DNA of 64,000 bases from Mytilus trossulus (taxonomy: Eukaryota; Mollusca; Bivalvia; Mytilida; Mytilidae). Below are positions 54,201 through 63,112 of this stretch, piece by piece. Position 1 is the first letter of the stretch. Each line of letters opens with the position of its first letter. The stretch is from NCBI RefSeq assembly GCF_036588685.1, contig NC_086374.1, positions 88,282,059-88,346,058 of the forward strand, written 5' to 3'. The notes beneath the pieces are model-generated. The model was not told where the DNA came from, searched no databases, and saw nothing but the letters and a program-made list of their open reading frames with translations. A program made the translations under genes and the position numbers.

Positions 54201-57200
54201 AACCAAGGATAGTTTAAGAAAGTTATTAAAATTATAAAAACTTTAACCACTGAGTGAATGTAATGTTTCCCCGCAGAAAAAGTAAGTCCATTTATAAGTA
54301 AAATATGGAAAAAATGGAATTTTATTTTTTCAAAATTTACTTCTGGATACTATCTTATGATCATAAACAAGCTTCTGTCCAAGTTTGGTAGAAATCCAGT
54401 ATAGTTTAAGAAAGTTATTAAAATTTCAAAAACTTTAACCACAGAGTGAATATTTGTGGACGCCGCCGCCACCGACGCCGACGACGACGGAAAGTAGGAT
54501 CGCTTAGTCTCGCTTTTTCGACTAAAGTCGAAGGCTCGACAAAAATGAAATAAAAAAATGGGGTCACTGTTCACTTACGCTCACAAAGTACCTTCGAAAG
54601 AAGCATACATTTTTGTAAAGGTAGTTTTTTTCTGTTGAACTAATAGGAGAAATATCTAGGTAATATCGAAGTAAAAAAAGAACTTAATTACATAAATCAC
54701 TCAAATTTTACAATAGTATAGTTTAAGTACAATTTATTTGAAAATTATAATAAAAATATAGGTCACCCATGGGTCATAAAAGATTTTTCAGTTTTAATGC
54801 CCCAAAAATGGCAATTTTGCACCAAAGGGAGATAATTTGGAGCTTTTTCAATCATGTCCACATTTTAAAAGTCATTTGGGGCCAACACCAATTGATTTTT
54901 TTTTTAATGATGTTTTAACCATATGATAAAGTAACAACTACTAAAGGTAATAAATAAAATTTGTAGTGAAAAATAAATGTTTATTTTTTTCTGAAATTTG
55001 TATACCCTTGAGCCTCCTGAAGCAGTGTTGAAAGTATTTTTTTCTGAAGTGATGTGATATTCACTTGCTGCACTTTGCACAATATACAATAAACTCATAA
55101 ATAATTGTTCATTATAACAATACTTTAACTTTATAAAAGAACCACAGACTTAACTGTCTATTGTTTTTATAACTCTTGAGAACTTATGCATATGATAGTG
55201 TCAGAATTATGGCAGTTAGTGTTTTAGGAAATGAGCTCCATATACAAATAAACAGTTTTTACTGAAAAATTTGTATACCGTGGATTCATTTTTATAAGTG
55301 GGACACCAATTTTTGTGGATTTTCATTGTTAAAGGGAAACCACATTAGTAAAATGTTCGACAATGTAAAAAAATACTATAGGTTTGTATTAAATTGGTAT
55401 GCACAAAAAAAAAGGCAACAGTACTAGTTTATTTAAAAAAATAAATTCCTATTAATTCATGAAGTTTAATTAAAATGTTTCCTTTTTATTTCAGAACCAA
55501 TTAAAGAATATAATATCACAGGTATTATCTAAAAGAAGTGGATACAAAGTGAGAGAGAAGAAATTTAAATATGCCATGGGAACACAAGTATTAAATCCTT
55601 ACCTAAGACATACCTCTCAGATAGACGACACCTCAACAGAAAGGTAAATAGTCTGGTGGATAGTTGTCTCATTGGCAATCCTATCCCATCTAACTTTTAT
55701 ACAAGTATTAAATCCCTACCTACGACATACCTCTCAGATAGACGACACCTCAACAGAAAGGTAAATAGTCTGGTGGATAGTTGTCTCATAAGCAATCATA
55801 CCATATCTCCTAACTTTATAATACAAGTATTAAATCCTTACTTACAACATGCCTCTCAGATAGATGACACTTTAACAGAAAGGTTTGAACTCTGGTGGAT
55901 AGTTGTCTCATTGACAATCATATTATATCTATTTGAATTTATACAAGTATCAAATCTTTACTGTCAAAATTAATCTGACTTCTCAAAGATAAGACACTTT
56001 TTACAACAAGTTAGGAATGTTGGAATTGAATACTTCAGAAACTAACTAAATGGTTCTGTTTACATCAACGAATTGCCAGTGAATCACAGGAAATCATACT
56101 TCTAATTTCATCTATACATTCTACATGCTCTAAAGAATAATGGACAGCCAATGCAAATAATATAAGGCAGGCATTACCTGTAAATGGGGATGAAGTCTGT
56201 ATGAATTATTTTTTGTAACTAAAATATTTTGAAAGAAACGGAAATACCGTAACGTTTCCGATTTGGTTCTGTTGTTAGGGATTTTAGTTGTGACGTTATT
56301 TAAGTTATGACGTCATATGCAATGTAAACAAAGAAACGCTTTCATCAGGTTATAATTACTTTAGATGTATGTTTCATTATAATACGTTATTCTGATTGGC
56401 TAATTGCACATCACATGTTATTCAGAAAGCAATTGCATGAGACAATAACATTTCATTCATGATGACACGAGGTCCCACAATAAAGTGCACAGGTGAATTT
56501 AAAAATTAAACTTCATGAAAATCGTGTTTTTATAATCCTAGCTAAAACATGTAATTATAAGTATTGAATGCTTCTTTTTGTAACTTTATAGGGTTGTAAA
56601 AGCGTTGACCGTGCGTACATTTTTAGAATGAAGCGCTGCCGCGCTTCATACAAAATGTACTTCGGTCAAGGCTTTTACACCCCAATAAATTTACAAAAAG
56701 AAGCATTCAATTCTTAAAGGTTTTTTTCATATCAAGGAGTTATTAAAAAATGAAATTGGTATTGCGTTCCTTCCTATTTTATACTAGACTAATAAATATA
56801 TATTTTACTCAAAGTTTCATACAAACGAGACTGGAAAAGGGAAGTACATTGTAGATTTCTGCGACGGTCCGGGATTTCAAAACATGACATAAAAAAAAAT
56901 TGAACGATTTTGAGTTCATTAGTACAATGAAAAATTCAGGAAATTTTCCCGAATTTTTTTTTTTATTGAATTTTCTACTGTTATTGGGGACTACGTCCCC
57001 ATATAAGGAGGATAAAATTTAACAATTGAACCATTTTTAATATTGGCATTCTTTAAAGATAATGATAAATGACACAAAGTATTTTTTCAGTTGAGATTGG
57101 TTCCGTATGAATATTTGTTAATGAAACAACACAAGAACACTGAAAAACAAAAAAGGCACCTAGAGGTCAAGATTTGGTCATCAACAATTCACACTTTATC

Positions 57201-59806
57201 TTTACAAAATTTTAAGCTCTTATATTCATCCAGAATATTTCAAAAATCTACCATTCTGTCATCAACATTATATTTGCTGAAGAAAACAATTCTTCAAGAT
57301 GAAAAGAAAAGGCAACTTGTTATGGTCATAAAACCTCCATTTGTTTTAAAAATCAATTGGAGGCTTGATAAAAGTTGAATATATGTTCAAAGAAAGTACT
57401 TACCATTATTATAGACAACAAAAACATAGGAACAAGTGAAATAGTAGGAAACAATCAAAATTATTATTGTTCATACATCGTTGACAATGTAATGGAATTT
57501 GATGCGACTGTCATACAAGTGAGAGGTTTAGCTAGCTATAAAACCAGGTTCAATCCACCATTTTCTACATTAGAAAATGCCTGTACCAAGTCAGGAATAT
57601 GACAGTTGTTATCCATTCGTTTGATGTGTTTGGACTTTTGATTTTGCCTTTTGATTTTTGATTTTCCTTTTTGAATTTTCCTCGGAGTTCAGTATTTTTG
57701 TGTTTTTACTTTTTTATAACTGTATCATAGTACACTTGCAGTACGTATACTAACAGTACAAAACTCACATGCTTTGTTATGATTATCTTTAAGATACAAA
57801 TATGTTTTACTTTTTGTTTTTAGTGAGGCCACATCAATTACAGCAAATGCCCTCCACATACCCTGTCGTAAGCCTCCTTTTGATATTGGTAGTGCCCAGG
57901 CTGCAGAACAGTTATCAACAGCACAATTTCCTGCCAGTAAAGGGCCAGTAACTCTGTTTGAATTGCTGGAAACATTACAGGTATGTAATTCATGCAGTGG
58001 TTGTCCTTAGTTGCTGTTTATTATATTTGCATTTGGTTTAATGTTTTAATGTTTTGTACAAAAGTATGGCTGTTAGTTTTCTCTTTTGAAAAGTTTTATA
58101 TCTGAAAGTTCAAGCTGATTTTGTGGTATGGGTTTTGCTCATTGTTGAAGGTTGTATAGTTATTAATTTTTCACTGATAAGATAATAATATTTGTAACAT
58201 GGGTTCATTGCAATGTTTACATGTCCCCCAGACAGGGTTTGCCCAACCTTGACCTCATTTAATGGACCAGTGATCAAGATTAAAATTACATTATTAGATT
58301 CGTTTCTCAGATACTATAAATAGAAGATCAACTATTTAGGTGTATATGTCAGATAGTCAGGTTTATTCTGACCTTGACCTTATTTTCATGATTCATTGGT
58401 CAATGTTAAGTTTTTGTGTTTTGGGATGTTACTCAAGTACAATAGGTCAAATACACATTTGTTGTCTGGAATGATTGTAGGGTGTACATGTCTGTATGGC
58501 AGGATTTTCCTAACCTTGACCCCATTGTTGTGGATCTTTAAAATTGTCAAGTTTCTGAGATACTTGTAGTAAAGTAAAACCTGTTATAATTTAAACATTC
58601 AACATAAAACAAATGTTCAGTAAAGGAGAAGAAACATTTCAGTGTATGTCCTCTTGTTTTTAGCTCACCTGGCCAAAAGGCCAAGTGAGCTTTTCTCATC
58701 ACTTGGCGTCCGGCTACCGGCGTCGTCGTCTGTGTCCTGCGTCCGTCGTCGTTAACTTTTACACAAATCTCCTCTGAAACTACTGGGCCAAATTAAACCA
58801 AACTTGGCCACAATCATCATTGATGTATCTAGTTTAAAATTTGTGTTTTGTTACCTGACCAACCAACCAAGATGGCCGCCACGGCTAGAAATAGAACATG
58901 GAGGTTAAATGCAGTTTTTGGCTTATAACTCAAAAACCAAAGCATTTAGAGCAAATCTGACAGTTGGTAAAATTGTTTATATGGTCAAGATCTATCTGCC
59001 CTGAAATTTTTAGATGAATCGGACAACTCGTTGTTAGGTTGCTGCCCCTAAATTGGTAATTTTAAGGAAATTTTGCTGTTTTGGGTTATTATCTTGAATA
59101 TTATTATAGATAGAGATAAACTGTAAACAGCAATAATGTTCAGCAGTTTAAGACTCAGAAATAAGTCAAATGACCAAAATGGTCAATTGACCCCCTAAGA
59201 AGTTATTGTTCTTTATAATCAATTTTTATCAATTTTCATAAAATTTGTAAATATTTACTAACATTTTCCACTGAAACTACACGGACAAGTTCATTATAGA
59301 TAGAGATAATTGTAAGCAGCAAGAATATTCAGTAAAGTAAGATGTACAAACACATCACAATCACCTAAACACAATTTTGTCATGAACTGTATGCTTCCTT
59401 TGTTTAATTCACATATACAAAGGTGAGCGACACAGGCTCTTTAGAGCCTCTAGTTTATTGAGCAAATATTCTTCAGTGTTTTCTAGGCTGCACCTTTTTG
59501 AAACATGGTAATCTGCCCTTCATTACCACTGATTAACAAGGTACAAAACTATTTCTGACACTTTTATAATGAATATATATGCTCTTCTATGTGTTTTCTC
59601 ATTGTTACAGATTTTTAGTTTTATTGATTTTTTGTTTTTTTCAGCTGTACAGAAGTTCTATAGCATCCCACTCTGTATATGCCCCAGCCATAGAAAGAGT
59701 TATCCACAAACTGTGGCATCCAAGTCGAGAGGAGATAAACCAAGAACATATTCATCATCAAGAAGTGACAATAAAACAATTACACAGTCAATCTGTTATC
59801 AGATAA
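34280..59806 (+). CDS. TADA1: TADA1, SAGA complex subunit (10 coding exons, complete)
   Basis: TADA1 (Ada1) is a nuclear core subunit of the SAGA histone acetyltransferase coactivator; its histone fold pairs with TAF12. Exons: 34280-34350, 44304-44340, 47194-47248, 48369-48434, 48642-48745, 49710-49776, 51107-51237, 55495-55643, 57824-57980 and 59645-59806, total 999 bases, 332 residues (human 335). All phases agree and all introns are GT-AG. Landmarks: ARKQLQDTLGDDMTAYLQ then NLKLWFKQKISKEDFDLEAR, HNEFLLAIMSRCQ, VPSNPVN, VQGRMLVCAWETGLEDVSD, KKFKYAMGTQVLNPYLR and C-terminal LFELLETLQLYRSSIASHSV then YAPAIERVIHKLWHPSREE (histone-fold part, about 271-310). Start ATG 34280 has A at -3. Introns 7 and 8 open with tandem copies of the preceding exon ends. 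Confidence 0.96.
35617..35783. mobile_element. near-palindromic MITE in TADA1 intron 1
   Basis: Perfect 23-base inverted ends (AGAGATAACTGTATTGTATT plus TGA at 35617-35639, complement at 35761-35783). The pairing continues imperfectly inward through TAGTTTTACTGTCGCAAATT. Length 167 bases. Confidence 0.85.
35788..36178. mobile_element. possible MITE with TTCTAATGCAA inverted ends
   Basis: TATTCTAATGCAA at the left and TTGCATTAGAATA at the right are exact inverse copies, and GTGACGTCAT lies inside. Beyond the first 13 bases the ends pair poorly, so this is a weaker call. Confidence 0.4.
36676..43776 (+). mobile_element. nested and tandem array of Helentron-like family A in TADA1 intron 1
   Basis: Head-to-tail copies, all in plus sense: I 36676-38204, II 38205-39717, III 39718-41390, IV 41391-43369 (the only one with both ends) and a 3' tail 43370-43776. 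Copies I and II stop at the T run after GATAACAAGCAG; III stops at the T run after TTGGGTTCAA; each is followed at once by the next ATACGACCGC start. The tail at 43370 resumes with ACATCTTAATATTTTATG, exactly the base after the T run where I and II break off. So at least one copy was inserted into a T run of another. Open frames in it (for example 37679-38029, 39192-39542) come from the ~125-base repeats. Confidence 0.82.
37209..40278 (+). repeat. 1513-base tandem duplication inside the array
   Basis: From about 37209 to 38765 the sequence recurs 1513 bases further on (38722-40278) with no difference that I could find; three open frames of 116, 73 and 75 codons are identical in both. The duplication straddles a copy boundary, so it post-dates the array. 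It could also be an assembly artefact. Confidence 0.8.
43952..44258 (-). repeat. dispersed repeat family E, reverse copy
   Basis: Longest copy of the family: AGTTATCAACGGTACCAGGA, CATAAGACTCATCAGTGACG, TTGAAGAGCATTGAGGATCC, AAATTTACAGTTTTGTAAAC and GACTACTGGGCTGGTGATAC. It ends 45 bases before TADA1 exon 2; the intervening DNA contains the acceptor. Confidence 0.75.
44304..44340 (+). CDS. TADA1: TADA1 exon 2 (37 bases)
   Basis: Completes Ala24 and encodes YLQNLKLWFKQK, near-identical to the human YWANLKLWFKQK; acceptor ATATTGCAG, donor AAG/GTAAGC. It follows a 9.95-kb intron packed with repeats. Confidence 0.95.
44883..45000 (+). repeat. dispersed repeat family D, partial
   Basis: AAGATGTGGTATGATTGCCA through CAATGAGCAAAGCCC in TADA1 intron 2; 3' half missing. 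Confidence 0.75.
45153..47149 (+). mobile_element. Helentron-like family A, full copy in TADA1 intron 2
   Basis: Preceded by seven T. Same architecture as 23155-25083, in the opposite orientation: 5' hairpin at 45160-45196, the longest GTC tract of the window (45211-45270), two tandem arrays, short palindromes (TTTCACAATATTGTGAAA near 46507), T run at 46732, and the 3' end GCGGTCGTATAAAGCTACGC at 47110-47129 then the terminal hairpin and ATCTGG, followed by TTTT. It ends 45 bases before exon 3. Confidence 0.8.
47194..47248 (+). CDS. TADA1: TADA1 exon 3
   Basis: ISKEDFDLEARKLLTENT plus one base; human ISKEEFDLEAHRLLTQDN. Acceptor TCTTACAG, donor ACAG/GTATTT. Confidence 0.95.
48369..48434 (+). 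CDS. TADA1: TADA1 exon 4
   Basis: Completes a Val codon and encodes HLHNEFLLAIMSRCQSLSTS plus Leu and one base; acceptor TTATTTCAG, donor TTAG/GTATGT. Human HSHNDFLLAILTRCQ. Confidence 0.95.
48642..48745 (+). CDS. TADA1: TADA1 exon 5
   Basis: VPRESSVSGRVSEQSRIKQK and SKLRRKSTSSRSTLQ: a basic, Ser-rich linker matching the Lys-rich region of human TADA1 in position but weakly in sequence. Acceptor CATTTCAG, donor CAG/GTCTGT. The plus-frame 101-codon ORF overlapping it (48543-48848) is in another frame and is not real. Confidence 0.88.
49366..49467. repeat. 50-base tandem duplication in TADA1 intron 5
   Basis: TCCTACAAGTTTGGATAATC and the following 30 bases occur twice in a row with two changes. 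Confidence 0.9.
49710..49776 (+). CDS. TADA1: TADA1 exon 6
   Basis: KFVPSNPVNFAPLATYKGGE then EI plus one base; acceptor ACTTTTCAG, strong donor GTAAGT. Human has KFDHRFQPQNPL at this place. Confidence 0.92.
50030..50140 (-). repeat. dispersed repeat family D, degenerate reverse copy
   Basis: CAATATGGGCTTTACTCATT, TTCTGTGTCATTTTG and GTCTCATTGGCAATTATACA, then ACATCTTCC. Confidence 0.65.
50455..50592 (+). mobile_element. fragment of Helentron-like family A
   Basis: Matches the stretch before the T run of full copies: TGTCCAGAAT..TTATATACAATACAATAT..CACTGATAAATT..CAATCTTTACCATTCAGTGT. Degenerate; both ends missing. Confidence 0.65.
51107..51237 (+). CDS. TADA1: TADA1 exon 7
   Basis: NFATRELAVPDISMVQGRML then VCAWETGLEDVSDTAVKLIM and HAIE; acceptor TTTTTCAG, donor GAG/GTAAAA, phase 0. 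Human [20 protein letters not shown] aligns. The last 40 bases plus donor are repeated five more times downstream (51251-51506). Confidence 0.95.
51251..51506 (+). repeat. 54-base minisatellite made from the TADA1 exon 7 end and its splice donor
   Basis: Five extra copies of a 40-base exon piece (ATCAGATACAGCAGTCAAAC to GCAATAGAG) plus a 13-14-base intron piece (GTAAAAAAGGGGGG). Starts at 51251, 51305, 51359, 51413 and 51467; the true exon piece is 51198-51237. The first step is 53 bases, the rest 54. Each copy keeps a GAG/GT or CAG/GT donor (the last is GTATAA). Because of the 53-base step, reading on from exon 7 meets TAA inside the second copy. Confidence 0.93.
51762..52784. mobile_element. 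non-autonomous hAT-type element inside the foldback arm
   Basis: Ends CAAGGCTTCCAAAA and, inverted, CAGGGCTTCCAAAA; an 8-base duplication GGGGAAAC at 51754-51761 and 52785-52792. An 8-base duplication with CAGGG-type ends is the hAT signature. Other arm units (for example 52980) show the uninterrupted sequence. The 1023-base interior, with several GGTCAT/CCGGTC motifs near its left end, has no transposase frame. Confidence 0.88.
53536..53650. repeat. perfect 35-base inverted repeat at the foldback centre
   Basis: 53536-53570 (GTAGGCGAGACACTGGGTTC to CTTACA) is exactly inverse to 53616-53650, with a 45-base loop. Inside each arm GGGTTCCGCGGAACCC is itself a 16-base palindrome. Confidence 0.95.
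54546..55494. other. rest of TADA1 intron 7
   Basis: AT-rich, no recognised repeat or frame. A T-rich tract and TTTATTTCAG precede exon 8. Confidence 0.5.
55495..55643 (+). CDS. TADA1: TADA1 exon 8
   Basis: NQLKNIISQVLSKRSGYKVR, EKKFKYAMGTQVLNPYLRHT and SQIDDTSTE plus AG; acceptor TTATTTCAG, donor AAAG/GTAAAT. Human has HFKYAFGSNVTPQPYL. Its last 60 bases recur in the intron at 55701 and 55823. Confidence 0.95.
55701..55985 (+). repeat. tandem copies of the TADA1 exon 8 end plus donor
   Basis: The last 60 bases of exon 8 (55584-55643) recur at 55701-55760 and 55823-55882, with a fourth truncated start at 55943; steps 117, 122 and 120 bases. Copy 2 keeps AAAG/GTAAAT; copy 3 has GTTTGA. The intron part of each unit, GGTGGATAGTTGTCTCATTG and on, is the reversed end of dispersed repeat family D. 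Reading through the true donor stops at once (AGG TAA). Confidence 0.92.
56563..56711. mobile_element. palindromic MITE in TADA1 intron 8
   Basis: Perfect 20-base inverted ends ATTGAATGCTTCTTTTTGTA / complement at 56692-56711; further pairing inward (GTACATTTT..AAAATGTAC) and a central GAAGCGCTGCCGCGCTTC hairpin. 149 bases. Confidence 0.85.
57481..57711 (+). repeat. SINE-like dispersed repeat (family S) in TADA1 intron 8
   Basis: Cleanest copy: CATACAAGTGAGAGGTTTAG, AAAACCAGGTTCAATCCACC (B-box-like), GCCTGTACCAAGTCAGGAAT and a T-rich end about 110 bases before exon 9. The open frame at 57375-57602 comes from it. Confidence 0.7.
57824..57980 (+). CDS. TADA1: TADA1 exon 9
   Basis: Completes Ser, then EATSITANALHIPCRKPPFD, AAEQLSTAQFPASKGPVTLF and ELLETLQ; acceptor TTTTTAG, donor CAG/GTATGT. 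The LFELLETLQ end matches human YDLFEALQ, start of the histone-fold helices. Confidence 0.95.
58661..59456 (+). mobile_element. hairpin-ended bivalve element (family B) in TADA1 intron 9
   Basis: After a T run it opens with a hairpin: AGCTCACCTGGCC, loop AAAA, GGCCAAGTGAGCT. Then come CACTTGGCGTCC and a GTC-rich tract (58704-58752). The middle has a motif ATTATAGATAGAGATAA-GTAA at 59102 and 59293. It ends GGTGAGC, a hairpin GGCTC-TTTA-GAGCC and TCTAG. This start is a very common bivalve repeat. The layout parallels family A and, with a 3' hairpin next to CTAG, suggests a Helitron/Helentron relation; inferred. Confidence 0.75.
59645..59806 (+). CDS. TADA1: TADA1 exon 10 (terminal)
   Basis: LYRSSIASHSVYAPAIERVI then HKLWHPSREEINQEHIHHQE to stop TAA at 59804; acceptor TTTTTCAG. 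Human [20 protein letters not shown] aligns over its whole length. Confidence 0.96.
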   Translation: MYRSSIASHSVYAPAIERVIHKLWHPSREEINQEHIHHQEVTIKQLHSQSVIR

Positions 59807-59810
59807 CACT

Positions 59811-59816
59811 AATAAA
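59811..59816 (+). promoter_or_regulatory. candidate TADA1 polyadenylation signal
   Basis: AATAAA five bases after the stop codon. This is unusually close; later signals (for example AATAAA near 60246) may be the functional ones. Confidence 0.35.
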
Positions 59817-61231
59817 CCATCATTTCACTTTTATCCAATTATCAAGCCATAAAATATTTTCTTAAAATGCAGGTGCCTCTTTGGGCGAGTGATCTTAGTA
59901 TAAGTAGTATATGGTCAACCATATAACTAGCCCCTCAACACTACATGAATTGGAATTCAGCACATGGCAGTTTGTATTTTACTCTAATAATGATTAGGTT
60001 TTTGAGTTATCCTACCAAAGGTTGTAGACCAGTCAATATAGCATAAATTTGACCCTAACCTTGAAGTAATTTCAACAGAAGATTTTTTAGTTTTAATCTA
60101 GCATTATACCCCAAATATACACAGAAAGTGTAAAAAGTCCAACAAAATCTAACTTAAGGAAAACTAAAAAAAAATTGATTTTAAAATTCCTATGGAGATT
60201 TGCATTGAAATGGGAGATACCTCTGCAAAAAAAGGCAGAAATATCAATAAAAATGGATACAAAATTATAATTTTACCACTTCTATTCAACAGAATGTCTT
60301 GATTTTTGATAGTTTAGCTGTCTATAGAGTATAACAGACAACTCTAGAGGTGTTTTCATATCTACTATCAAGCTACAACCTAGATTTCATAATTCATTAG
60401 TTGACTATTTACTAAATTTTCCTCAAAGATTCTCATATATCTAGTAAAATTAATTACTGGGTAAGCATATATTCTTCTTTTGGTGGTTTAAAGTTTCTCT
60501 AAACAAGGTAGATGCTGTCCGTCAGTCCGTCCTTCCCATGAATATTTTTCGTCGCATTTTTCTCAGGAACTACAATACAAGGATTTCTGAAATTTGGTTT
60601 CAGGGTTTATCTAAGTCAGCTATACCGTGTGATGCGATTTCAAATGGATCACTTGACAACTTCCTGTTTACCGAACACTTGTATGATTTTACACATGAAA
60701 GCCAAGTTGAAAATTTTCGTCACATTTTTCTCAGGAAATAGGATACAAGGATCTCTGAAATTTGGTTTTAGGATTTATATAAGTCAGCTATACCGTGTGA
60801 TGCGTTTTCAGATTCATCACTAGACAACTTCCTGTTTACCGAACACTTGCATATTTTTACACTATTAATATTATCCACTTGCGGCAGGGGTATCATCAGT
60901 GAGCAGTAGCTCGCAGTTTCACTTGTTTGCAATTTCTTTACCTCTTTTATATTTCTTGCTCAAAACAGTGCAAACATGAGTTATCGGTCTTTGATGAATA
61001 CCCAGATGAAAGTGTAAACATGGCGCTTCCGTTTGTTGAAAACCTTGTCAAAATCAGAGGAAATTAATGGAATTTACAAGAATTTGAAATGAGGGAACAT
61101 TTTTTTTAAAAGAATATGGAAGAATTAAAGCCAAACTAATATACTTTTTTGACATAAAATGTCGTTTTATGTACAAAACATTTGGAATGGACATCATTCA
61201 GTGAGAAATTTGTACAGCCTCGTAAAAATTT
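59817..61231. other. TADA1 3' flank / intergenic
   Basis: No gene. 60541-60870 holds a tandem pair (step about 170) of a dispersed repeat: CATTTTTCTCAGGAA, CTGAAATTTGGTTT, AAGTCAGCTATACCGTGTGA and GACAACTTCCTGTTTACCGA in both units. The rest is AT-rich. Confidence 0.6.
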
Positions 61232-62104
61232 TCAAAATTTGGCGTTTTTGGTTAAAAAATCACAATATTGGGTCAAAGAGCAGAATTTTGAGAATTTCAC
61301 CTAGATAATGCCGAAAATTTGAATATTTTATGAAGAAAATTTTTCAAAACATGAACAAAACTGTGAAAACTCAAGAGTAGCTTCTGTCTGGGCAGCAATC
61401 TGACAGTGAAAGGGTTAATGGAAAATGTGCAAAAAATTTTTTTTAACTCTGAAGCAGAACGGATGAACGGATGGACAAAAGAACAGAAGGACAGACCAGA
61501 AAATACCCACAACTCTTCGGTTTTGTACATTTTATAAGCAGAAAATTATATAATTATATAATATAGTCAAATAGGAACTTATTATAAACCCCATCAATTT
61601 ATCATACTTCACATGAATTTAAAGAAAATCAACCAAAACTGGAGAAAAAAATAGACTCATTTTAACAGAGTAATCTCCCTTTTCAATGTTAATTTCCATA
61701 AGAAACTTAAAATGGATTTTGAGTTCCTCGAGTTACATTTTAAAGGACTTTTTTCTGTGTATATTTGGAGCTTAATGCTATAGACTAGAACTGAAACATT
61801 TTCTGTTGTAATTAGTTCGAGGTTCAAACTTAATTTGACTAGACTATTGGTGGTTCACTCCAAGCATTCAAGATTCCTCCAAAAATAAAAACTGAATGCC
61901 AAGAAATAGCATATTAATACTGGTGTTTAACACCAAATTAAGTGGTTGAGATAGCATCACTATCTGTCTGACTTCATCAGTTCATACAGTTATAAATGTT
62001 ATCCACTTTTTTATCCATGCAGTCAGAAAACAAATAAGTCCTAAAACAAAATATTGTTTGTTTCCCCAATCCTGACCGACCTGCAAAAAGGGTGCTACTC
62101 ATAA
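61232..62104 (+). repeat. direct duplication, copy 1
   Basis: 61317-62104 recurs at 63213-64000 with offset 1896 (for example CAAAACATGAAC at 61345 and 63241) and very few differences; the duplicate runs off the window. The preceding ~100 bases (61232-61339) recur at 63113-63216 but inverted. Minus-strand open frames in both (61297-61530, 63142-63426) have no recognised family. Confidence 0.88.
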
Positions 62105-62293
62105 AATTTTATTGTCAAAACTAAGTCGAAAATGATTTTATTCATTTCAGATTTTCGGCTTGCAGCATCGTCCAATACTATGATACTATTCAGGGTTTTT
62201 GGAAAAATAAAATTATTTTCCTACCTACCTACCCACACCTTGCTTGGCAGGGTCAGGATCGGGGAAACAAACAATAAATTAATTTAGGCCTAA
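62035..62293. mobile_element. MITE, same family as 29296-29931
   Basis: Ends TAAGTCCTAAAACAAAATAT.. and inverted TTAGGCCTAAATTAATTTAT.., both continuing TGTTTGTTTCCCC and ATCCTGACC. 259 bases. Its 5' part is included in the 1896-base-offset duplication. Confidence 0.75.
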
Positions 62294-63112
62294 TGAATGA
62301 ATACACATGATATTTTTTTTTATAGCACCTTTAATTATACCAGTATAATCATACAGTTCTTATAACCATAACTGCCATATTGGACTTGTGAAATCAAAAC
62401 AAAATTAAATCTATAAATAAAGGCTACATCTCTGCTTCAATGTATAATAACTGAGCTTTCAATGACAATATTATAGAAGTTAAACCCGTTCAACAAACAT
62501 GCTACTGTGTAAATATAACATATATATATATAATTTAATTATGGATGTAACGCGCTTCTGATTGTCTGGCGTTATTTTGTTATCAGACCATAGACATAAT
62601 TTAGTCATGTGACCCTGACGTCATCAACGTTTTTTCAAGGTTTTCTACGGTCTAAAATGGAATTTAGTATTAAATTATAAGAAATGACTGTAATATTTTT
62701 TATGTTATTTCTTCATAGACAGAAAAAAATATTACAGTCATTCCTTAAATATTTGTTGAAAGACAATAAATCATTACAAATAAATAACCTGTCCTATTGC
62801 TGCTGTATTTAAAGTCCCCATGTTTTCCTGATCAGAACATACCTATATATTCTGGATGTCATCAAGTTAAATACTAAATTGACTAGCTACTACACTGATA
62901 TTTATATGTCATTATGCGATTATAGATGTCTAATAGTGTCCATGATAAAACAATTTCCATTCATTTATCAAGATCTCAATTTTTATGCATTCATTCAACA
63001 ATTCTTCAATTTTGAATTCAAAAGCCTATTGAAATTTCTTTTTCCTTTGGAATTTCTACGTTGACATTTATAAAAAAAAAATCAAAGCACCACTCAGCGA
63101 AGTTGGCATTTT
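62294..63112. other. intergenic between the duplicated blocks
   Basis: No gene. Contains an (AT)n stretch (62519-62532), TGACGTCATC near 62617, and a stem-loop at 62682-62743 whose arms are AAATGACTGTAATATTTTTT and its near-exact inverse. Confidence 0.55.

Larger units (their letters stand above)
51546..54545. mobile_element. foldback-like large inverted repeat in TADA1 intron 7
   Basis: Two arms of tandem ~187-base units face each other around 53593. Unit landmarks: TTCACTCTGTGGTTAAAGTT, CCAAACTTGGACAGAAGCTT, GATCATAAGATAGTATCCAG and CTTAGTTTTTCTGC. Left arm units near 51565, 52793, 52983, 53170 and 53360; right arm 53680-54450 in inverse order. The right end continues with a GTC/GCC-rich tract (54462-54490), then AGCGATC and a TCGACTAAAGTCGA hairpin; the left end is the same but shortened (ACGAAAAAAGCGGCGGCGTC). 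No coding. This is the layout of foldback elements, whose arms are built of short tandem repeats. Confidence 0.75.

Noticed and set aside
57375..57602. 75-codon ORF in TADA1 intron 8
   Set aside because: Lies largely in the family S repeat; other copies of the repeat do not keep the frame.
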